DNA of 64,000 nt from Bacillota bacterium (GTDB lineage: Bacteria; Bacillota; Clostridia; Saccharofermentanales; DTU023), in contig JAFAAL010000001.1 of assembly GCA_023426575.1 (NCBI GenBank), positions 7,307-71,306 of the forward strand. The letters run 5' to 3'. The position numbers and the translations under genes are program-made. This document shows positions 58,870-64,000 of this stretch, in pieces. How positions within the stretch are numbered: position 1 is the stretch's first letter; each line of letters begins with the position of its first letter. The notes below the pieces were generated by a model that did no database searches, was not told the DNA's origin, and saw only the letters and a program-made list of their open reading frames with translations.

Positions 58870-60012
58870 TTATTTGGCCTGCCACTCTTTAAACATTTCT
58901 TCGGTGTAGGGAACGACGATCTCGCCGCTCTTGATTTTCTCTTCGACCAGCTTGACCTTCTCGAGCACCTCAGGGGCGACGTGCTTGTCCGAGGAGGGGG
59001 CGATGCCGACGCCACCGTCTTCGATACCGAAGAGGACGGTCTTGCCACCGAGATCCTCACCGTCGAAGATCCGCTTGGTGATGGCAAAGATGGCGACATC
59101 GATGTTCTTCAGGGCAGAGGTCAGGACGTTGTCCGGAGCCAGGGCATTCTGGTCGAGGTCGACGCCGATCGCCCACTTGTCGAGCTCCTTGGCCGCTTCG
59201 ATGACGCCTGAGCCCGCGAGACCCGCGCACTGGAAGACGATGTCAGCGCCGTCGTGGTACATCTGCTGGGCGGCTGCCTTGGCCTTGGCGGTGTCGGAGA
59301 AGGACTCGATATTGGTGTAGAGGAATTCGATCTCCTTGCCGAGTTCCTTGGCGGCCTGGCGGATGCCCGCCTCATAGCCATAGCGGAAGCGGAACATCGT
59401 CGGGAACTCCATGCCGATGACCATGCCGACCTTGTCGGTCTTGGTCGTCATGCCAGCGATATAGCCAACGAGGAAGGAGGACTGCTCAGCGGCAAATTGC
59501 ACGCCGACTGCGTTCGGCAGCTCGCCATCTTCCCAGTTGTCATCGATCAGACCGAACATTTGCTCGGGATAATCCTTGGCGACTTCGGTCACGGAATCCT
59601 TCATCAGGAAGCCGATGCCCCAGATGAGATCGTGGCCCTGGTCGACACTGAGTTCGAGGTTCGGCGCATAGTCCGCATCCTTATGAGACTCGAGGAAGCT
59701 GACCTGCATCTTCAGTTCGTTCTTCAGGCGCTCCATGCCGTTCCAGGCGGACTGGTTAAAAGACTCATCATTGATTCCACCCTCGTCGGTGATCATGATG
59801 ACCTTCTTATCACTGTAATCCTGATTGGTCTCAGCCTCTGCTTCTGTGTCTGCCGGGGCCTCTGCAGACTCTGCTGTGGTCTCGGGCGTCTCAGCATCAG
59901 CTGTAGCCTCGGCCGCGGTCGTCTCTTCGACCTTCGTCGTGTGAGCGTTATCGCAGGCGACAAAACTCGCGAGGAAAATGAGAGCTAAGACTAAGCTCAA
60001 AAATTTTCTCAT
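58870..60012 (-). CDS. nupN: BMP-family nucleoside-binding lipoprotein
   Basis: A 380-aa substrate-binding lipoprotein of the BMP/PnrA/Med family. A signal peptide with lipobox ending at Cys20 (SFVAC) leads to a Glu/Ala/Thr-rich linker (about 25-65). The binding domain shows IMITDEGGINDESFNQSAWNG, GIGFLMKD, FQCAGLAGSGVIEAA and GVDLDQNALAP, which match purine/nucleoside binders. ATG 60012 is 8 bases behind GGAGG; the frame's TTG at 60027 would include the ribosome site and is rejected. It heads the transporter operon. Confidence 0.92.
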   Translation of the reverse strand: MRKFLSLVLALIFLASFVACDNAHTTKVEETTAAEATADAETPETTAESAEAPADTEAEAETNQDYSDKKVIMITDEGGINDESFNQSAWNGMERLKNELKMQVSFLESHKDADYAPNLELSVDQGHDLIWGIGFLMKDSVTEVAKDYPEQMFGLIDDNWEDGELPNAVGVQFAAEQSSFLVGYIAGMTTKTDKVGMVIGMEFPTMFRFRYGYEAGIRQAAKELGKEIEFLYTNIESFSDTAKAKAAAQQMYHDGADIVFQCAGLAGSGVIEAAKELDKWAIGVDLDQNALAPDNVLTSALKNIDVAIFAITKRIFDGEDLGGKTVLFGIEDGGVGIAPSSDKHVAPEVLEKVKLVEEKIKSGEIVVPYTEEMFKEWQAK

Positions 60013-60058
60013 GATTGAAACCTCCAATAAATCTGAGTCTATGCTCAGTAATGTCTTT

Positions 60059-60064
60059 ATTATA
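60059..60064 (-). promoter_or_regulatory. -10 box of the nucleoside transporter operon
   Basis: On the minus strand a perfect TATAAT (60064-60059) lies 46 bases before the bmp lipoprotein start. A -35 box could not be assigned with confidence. Downstream, CTGAG-N6-CTCAG (60033-60048) is a small inverted repeat in the leader. Confidence 0.5.
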
Positions 60065-60120
60065 GATGAAAAGCCACAAAAAAACAGGTGTCGATTTTGC
60101 CGTCAACTCCTGGGAAACGG

Positions 60121-60158
60121 CAAAAAAATCGAGTCCTGCCTTCTGTGCAGGACTCGAT
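60121..60158 (-). terminator. Rho-independent terminator after DUF4349 gene
   Basis: On the minus strand ATCGAGTCCTGC, a 7-base loop and GCAGGACTCGAT form a perfect 12-bp stem followed by TTTTTTTG. It follows the DUF4349 gene after about 45 bases and insulates the nucleoside operon. Confidence 0.93.
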
Positions 60159-60202
60159 CGATGCTTGATCAGTCTCTATTCTTAGCGATCAGACTGTGGC
60201 CT

Positions 60203-61246
60203 CTAGCTCTCTTGATCCTCAGACTGCGCGCTAAAGACCTCGGGAGCTCTAGCGGACTCGGGATTGACGGGAGCCCCAGGATAGCCAGGACTGGGAGGCA
60301 TCATGCCCCCGGCCTGCATCCTCTGATAAAACGCCATCTCTTCCTCCCGTCTTCTGAGGCGCTGCTTGCGATTGGAGCGACGGACGAGATAGATGATCAG
60401 GGTGATGAGGAGGGCGAGGAGAATCAGCCAGGGACCGAAGACAATCAGGATGTAAAGGAGCTGTTCGGCACCATCGCGGAGCACCCTCAGCGAGATACCA
60501 AAGTAATCACTGACCCTCTCGAGGAAGGGCTTGCCTTGGGCTGTAGAAATATCTTCTGCCTGGACGACGCGGATATTGGCTGTGATGGTCGACTCATTGA
60601 CATCTCGATCGACCTCTCTCAGATTGCCCTCGAGAGATTCAATCTCGTAGCGCAGCTGATTGAGTCGCTCCTCAATGGTGATCACATCCGCCATGTCTTC
60701 GGCCTTGTCGAGCAGCTCCAGCAGACGTTCCTCTTCCTTGCGCTTATTTTCGAGTCTCGTCTCCGTATCTTGGTAATAGATCGTCTGATCTTCACGGCGA
60801 ATCTGAGTGGAGGTCGCGACGGCAATCGTCTTGAGCTCATTGACAAAGTTTTCGGCCTGATCACTCTTGATCCGCCAGACGTAATAAATGTGGCGAATCT
60901 GAGCTTCTTCCTGGAGTCCGTAGGGCGTGTCCATGTCGACCGAGGAGTCGAGAATATAGCCCTCATACTTTTTAAGCAGGGTGGCGAGATCGGACATGAC
61001 CTTCTGACCATCAAGACATTCCATGGAGAGATCATAGTGATAGATCACCTTGCGAGCATCAGCGCTCTCTTCGCTTGTGAATTCTCCTGCAGCCTCTTCC
61101 CTTACGGCCGTGTCGAGCTCATATCTATCATAGTTCACGGACTCCGATTTACGTCCCGTGTCCATGGGCAATGCCTCCTGGCATCCCCAGAGGAGGCCCA
61201 TGCTCATGATGAGGGCCAAAAGCATGGCCCAGTATCTTTTATTCAT
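60203..61246 (-). CDS. DUF4349 lipoprotein
   Basis: A 347-aa exported protein of the DUF4349 family; function not established. The signal peptide ends in a lipobox (LLWGC, Cys22). The middle has the family's long helical coiled-coil (about 155-215, QDTETRLENKRKEEERLLELLDKAEDM region). One C-terminal membrane helix (about 260-290) is followed by a basic stretch and a Pro/Gly-rich tail. ATG 61246 is 8 bases behind GGAG; the frame also has GTG 61252. It is divergent from the next gene and has its own terminator. Confidence 0.85.
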   Translation of the reverse strand: MNKRYWAMLLALIMSMGLLWGCQEALPMDTGRKSESVNYDRYELDTAVREEAAGEFTSEESADARKVIYHYDLSMECLDGQKVMSDLATLLKKYEGYILDSSVDMDTPYGLQEEAQIRHIYYVWRIKSDQAENFVNELKTIAVATSTQIRREDQTIYYQDTETRLENKRKEEERLLELLDKAEDMADVITIEERLNQLRYEIESLEGNLREVDRDVNESTITANIRVVQAEDISTAQGKPFLERVSDYFGISLRVLRDGAEQLLYILIVFGPWLILLALLITLIIYLVRRSNRKQRLRRREEEMAFYQRMQAGGMMPPSPGYPGAPVNPESARAPEVFSAQSEDQES

Positions 61247-61281
61247 CTGCACTGCTCCTTTCTCCGTCTCCTTATAGCTGT

Positions 61282-61294
61282 GTTATATTATAAC
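61282..61294. promoter_or_regulatory. Shared A/T palindrome with divergent -10 candidates
   Basis: GTTATATTATAAC contains TATAAT on the minus strand (for the DUF4349 gene) and TATTAT on the plus strand (for the 61318 gene) in a 71-base divergent gap. No -35 boxes are convincing. Confidence 0.35.
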
Positions 61295-61317
61295 AGAATC
61301 AGAAAGGGGGCAAGGCT

Positions 61318-61863
61318 GTGTCTGATCCTATAAAGACATTGGAATCTCGCCTGAGAGAGCGACATCTGCGACCAGGTCGGCGGCTTGAGATCTTGCGGCA
61401 ACTGGCCGAAGAGGCGATTGCCCTCGACCGGGCCCTCGAGGTCATGCCGACGATGCGGCGTGCCTATACGCAGAGCCAAGAGCGCGAGGATCGCCAGACC
61501 GAGCTTGAGCTCTTGAGACTTCTCGCCCATCTGGAATGCCAGACCGGCAATCTCCAAGCAGCGATTGATCTTTTAAGGCTCGAGCTCCACAGGCGCAGCT
61601 CACGCGGCCCCGATTACTTTTCCCAGCTTGCTGAAAATTACTTCCTCCAAGCTGAGATCTTTGAACAATTGCAGCGGGAGGACACGGCCCGCATCTACTA
61701 TCAACACTGCATCACCTATGCGGGCTGCTGGCTCGAGCGGCATCAGGATGCCGCCAATGCTAAAGAGGTGCGAGCGCTCGCTAGAGAGGCGGAGGCAGCA
61801 CTGCAGAACTCTTATCGAGAGCTTTCAGCAGATCGTCATCTAGAAAGGGAAGATCATGTCTAA
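61318..61863 (+). CDS. Helical-repeat (TPR-like) protein of unknown function
   Basis: Not assigned to a named family. 181 aa from GTG 61318, almost wholly alpha-helical, with TPR-like helix pairs (for example ELLRLLAHLECQTGNLQAAI and NYFLQAEIFEQLQREDTARI). No signal peptide or membrane helix. It overlaps the M42 peptidase gene by 8 bases, so the two are cotranslated and may work together. A weak G-rich stretch stands in for the ribosome site. Confidence 0.7.
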   Translation: MSDPIKTLESRLRERHLRPGRRLEILRQLAEEAIALDRALEVMPTMRRAYTQSQEREDRQTELELLRLLAHLECQTGNLQAAIDLLRLELHRRSSRGPDYFSQLAENYFLQAEIFEQLQREDTARIYYQHCITYAGCWLERHQDAANAKEVRALAREAEAALQNSYRELSADRHLEREDHV

Positions 61864-62971
61864 ACACGAGATTCGAAAAAGCGAGAACAAAAAGTTTTAT
61901 GAAGCGCAGAGCCAGCTGGCCACGGCCGCCATGGAAAAGACGCTCGAACTCTGCGAAATGGGGAGTCCTACAGGCTTCACCCACGAGATTGAAGGTCTCG
62001 TCATGCAAGAGCTCCGCGAGCTCGGCTTCCAGCCCTGGCAGTCCGTCAAGCGCGGCGTCTGGTGCTGTCTCGACCGCAACTCCAGCCAGGCCGATGCAAA
62101 GGCGGACGATGAGGCGCTCCTCCTCGCCGCACATGTCGACACGCTCGGCCTGATGGTGCGCTACATCAAGGGCGACGGCCGCATCCGCCTCACCCTCCTC
62201 GGTGGCTATCCCTACAATTATGTCGAGCAGGAAAATGTCACCGTCGTCACCCGTGAGGGCAAGCGCTATGAGGGGACCATTCACCTCGTCAATCCCTCTG
62301 TGCACGCCTCGCGCGAGGTCAATGACTTAAAGCGCGATGACAGCAATGTCGAGCTCGTCCTCGACGAGCAAGTCGAATCCGCCGAGGACGTCCGAGCCCT
62401 CGGCATCGAGCACGGCGACTACGTCATCCTCGAGAGCAGAGCCAGGCTCGCAGGCGACGGTTTCCTCAAGAGCCGCCACCTCGATGATAAGGCGTCCGCC
62501 GCCATGCTCCTGGTCCTCGCCCGTGAAGTGGCCGAGGGCCGCCTCCAGCCCCAGCGCAAAGTCTATATCTACTTTTCCAATTACGAGGAAGTCGGCAATG
62601 GCGCCGCCGCGGGCCATCCGATCGGCATTCGCGATATGATTGCTGTCGACATGGGGGTCGTCGGTCACGACCTTTCGACCAACGAGTACAAGCTCTCGAT
62701 CTGTCCCAAGGACAGCAGCGGCCCCTACGACTATCACTTCACCGATGAGCTGGTCAAGCTCGCCCAGAGCCTAGAGCTCGAGTACTGTCTCGACATCTAC
62801 CCCTTCTATGGCTCTGATGCCTCTTGTGCCAGGTCCGCGGGCTATGACTACCGCTTTGCCCTCCTCGGCACGGGGGTCGCCAATTCCCATGGCTACGAGC
62901 GCATTCATAAGCGCGGTGTCAGCTCGACGATCGCCCTCCTCAGCGCCCTCATCGCGGGACGACAGGCCTAG
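61856..62971 (+). CDS. M42-family aminopeptidase
   Basis: A 371-aa dinuclear metallo-aminopeptidase (M42, glutamyl aminopeptidase/endoglucanase family). Metal and catalytic motifs are AAHVDTLG (His-x-Asp), SRHLDDKASAA (bridging Asp), YEEVGNGAA (catalytic Glu pair), AVDMG and NSHGYERIH. A predicted cytoplasmic, multi-subunit peptidase that trims peptides. It starts inside the end of the helical-repeat gene and is followed 6 bases later by murI. Confidence 0.93.
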   Translation: MSKHEIRKSENKKFYEAQSQLATAAMEKTLELCEMGSPTGFTHEIEGLVMQELRELGFQPWQSVKRGVWCCLDRNSSQADAKADDEALLLAAHVDTLGLMVRYIKGDGRIRLTLLGGYPYNYVEQENVTVVTREGKRYEGTIHLVNPSVHASREVNDLKRDDSNVELVLDEQVESAEDVRALGIEHGDYVILESRARLAGDGFLKSRHLDDKASAAMLLVLAREVAEGRLQPQRKVYIYFSNYEEVGNGAAAGHPIGIRDMIAVDMGVVGHDLSTNEYKLSICPKDSSGPYDYHFTDELVKLAQSLELEYCLDIYPFYGSDASCARSAGYDYRFALLGTGVANSHGYERIHKRGVSSTIALLSALIAGRQA

Positions 62972-62977
62972 GCCAAG

Positions 62978-63781
62978 ATGTCTGAGGCGGCTATCGGCAT
63001 CTTCGATTCGGGGCTGGGCGGTCTGACCGTCCTGCCCTATTTGCGCCAGATTTTGCCGGAGGAGCGCATCATCTACTTTGGTGATACGGCGAGGACCCCT
63101 TATGGTTCCAAGTCAGAGGCGACGATTGGGGCTTTTGCCACGGAGATCACAAATTTCTTATTGAGTCAAAAGATCAAGGCACTCCTGATCGCCTGTAATA
63201 CGGTCAGTGCCGTCGCTGTCGATCTCCTCCGCGAGCGCTTCCCCAATCTGCCGATTTTTGGCATCATCGAGCCCGCCATCGCCGAGGTCGCCGCCGTGGC
63301 CGCCGAGGGCGAGTCCATCCTGATCCTCGGGACCAAGGCGACCATCCACTCAGATCTCTATGGGCTGGGGCTCAGTCGCCTGCGCCCCGACCTCTGTTTG
63401 AGCTCGATCGCCTGTCCGACCTGGGTTTCCCTCCTCGAAGAGGGCGTCCGCAGCGGTCCCCTCCTCGAGGCAGCCATAGACTATCACCTGCCGCCTGCCA
63501 GAATGGCTGAGGTCGACAGCCTCATTCTCGGCTGCACCCACTATCCTCTGCTCGCCTCTGAGCTTCAGAGGCGCTATCCAGAGATGAGGCTCTATAATCC
63601 CTCCGCCTATCTGCCCGAAAAAGTCGCCCAATATTTGACAGCGCACGGCCTCAAGAGTCCTGAGAAGACAGAGCCAGATCTCTTTTATGCCTCGGATCTT
63701 TCCGACAATTTTCAGAAGATGATTCGAGAACTGTCCGAGGACTCCCCTTTTATTGTCCACGCGATAGAACTTGGGACTTAG
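62978..63781 (+). CDS. murI: Glutamate racemase
   Basis: MurI (267 aa) makes D-glutamate for peptidoglycan and, in this organism, possibly for the poly-gamma-glutamate polymer. FDSGLGG near the N-terminus, FGDTARTPYG, the first catalytic Cys in ACNT and the second in GCTHYP are all present. No clear ribosome site, so translation may be coupled to the M42 gene 6 bases upstream. The stop TAG lies within an 11-base direct repeat. Confidence 0.95.
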   Translation: MSEAAIGIFDSGLGGLTVLPYLRQILPEERIIYFGDTARTPYGSKSEATIGAFATEITNFLLSQKIKALLIACNTVSAVAVDLLRERFPNLPIFGIIEPAIAEVAAVAAEGESILILGTKATIHSDLYGLGLSRLRPDLCLSSIACPTWVSLLEEGVRSGPLLEAAIDYHLPPARMAEVDSLILGCTHYPLLASELQRRYPEMRLYNPSAYLPEKVAQYLTAHGLKSPEKTEPDLFYASDLSDNFQKMIRELSEDSPFIVHAIELGT

Positions 63782-63812
63782 TAGCGGAGCTTAAAGCACT
63801 TCGTGATCTTCT

Positions 63813-63911
63813 GATGCTATAGATCTTCCCCTCATAAAAATCGTAAGTCAGGCCATTCAGAACTTGCTTATCCCCATAAGCCTTCCGTAAATCTTTCACA
63901 CGCAGAAACAA
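63813..63911 (-). pseudogene. Remnant of an ABC transporter ATPase, cut before Walker A
   Basis: On the minus strand a frame from TTG 63911 (GAAGGGG upstream) reads L-R-V-K-D-L-R-K-A-Y-G-D-K-Q-V-L-N-G-L and ends in GKIYSI. This is the standard N-terminal strand set of an ABC ATPase, in which a G-x-x-G-x-G-K-S/T loop should follow at once. Instead the frame continues as Arg/Ser-rich sequence into the antisense of murI and soon stops. Only about 33 codons of homology are left. The stretch is lower in G+C than its neighbours. Confidence 0.5.
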
Positions 63912-63938
63912 AATACGACCCCTTCATTATTGACAAGG

Positions 63939-63967
63939 CCCAGAGCCCTGATTCACAGGGCTCTGGG
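63939..63967. terminator. Strong hairpin, possible terminator of murI or of a gene beyond the window
   Basis: CCCAGAGCCCTG, loop ATTCA and CAGGGCTCTGGG form a perfect 12-bp stem. Neither side has a clear T-run (plus strand TCATCG, minus strand CCTTGTCAAT). On the minus strand, sequence right of it reads ...R-Y-stop (CGCTACTAA), so it may end a minus-strand gene lying mostly outside the window. Confidence 0.5.
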
Positions 63968-64000
63968 TCATCGTAGCCTCTAAAACTTAGTAGCGCAGGA

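Larger units (their letters stand above)
63776..63995. repeat. 11-base direct repeat flanking the ABC remnant
   Basis: ACTTAGTAGCG occurs at 63776-63786 (over the murI stop) and again at 63985-63995, 209 bases apart. The ABC remnant and a hairpin lie between. It may mark a past deletion or insertion, or may be chance. Confidence 0.4.

Overview
This window is dense bacterial DNA with gene order, ribosome binding sites and protein families typical of an anaerobic, fermentative Clostridia-type Bacillota. It carries an Rnf complex, pyruvate:ferredoxin oxidoreductase, citrate lyase, Stickland-type ornithine breakdown, DnaD/DnaC replication-loading genes and VanW and NlpC/P60 wall proteins. I cannot name the species. 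No rRNA, CRISPR array, integrase or complete insertion sequence is visible. One tRNA-Val(GAC) is present.

Layout, left to right. 1-3.5 kb (+): the end of an rnf operon (rnfD partial, G, E, A, B), then rpmB. 3.9-9.1 kb (-): dnaD, dnaC-like loader, acpS, a catalytically dead SH3/NlpC-like protein, upp and lplA. 9.2-14.8 kb (-): nifJ (PFOR) and a fused pgk-tpi gene. 14.9-17.2 kb (+): a GT2 glycosyltransferase and a PHP-NUDIX fusion, meeting head-on a VanW protein and an active SH3-NlpC/P60 hydrolase (-). 20.4-22.9 kb: an ImmA-type metallopeptidase and XRE repressor divergent from a Y-family DNA polymerase, with three CTGCAA-type palindromes between them. Then an orphan response regulator (+), mgtE and tRNA-Val (-), citrate lyase citDEF (-), a TroABCD-like Mn/Zn ABC transporter (+) and a poly-gamma-glutamate type operon capB-capC-capA-like-ggt (+).

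36.4-42.8 kb (-): deoC, a very long copper ATPase with an HMA domain at each end, a metzincin-like protease without signal peptide and a membrane partner of unknown role. 42.8-60.0 kb (-): one nearly unbroken run of genes in the same direction. It holds a nucleoside ABC transporter (BMP lipoprotein, ATPase, two permeases), uridine phosphorylase, a FucI-fold protein, a PlsC-like acyltransferase, and the ornithine pathway (ord-ortA fusion, ortB, oraS, oraE, a MutL/GlmL-like gene, ornithine racemase, alanine racemase). The window ends with a DUF4349 lipoprotein (-), a helical-repeat protein, an M42 aminopeptidase and murI (+), and a remnant of an ABC ATPase gene.

Metabolic logic: ornithine is racemised, mutated, oxidised and cleaved to acetyl-CoA and D-alanine, and alanine racemase can return D-alanine to the L pool. 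PFOR supplies reduced ferredoxin, which Rnf can turn into an ion gradient. Nucleoside uptake with uridine phosphorylase, upp and deoC forms a salvage route. The most unusual items are the XRE/ImmA-polymerase module, the Ord-OrtA fusion, the PHP-NUDIX fusion, and two proteins that keep the fold but lose the catalytic residues (NlpC-like and CapA-like).
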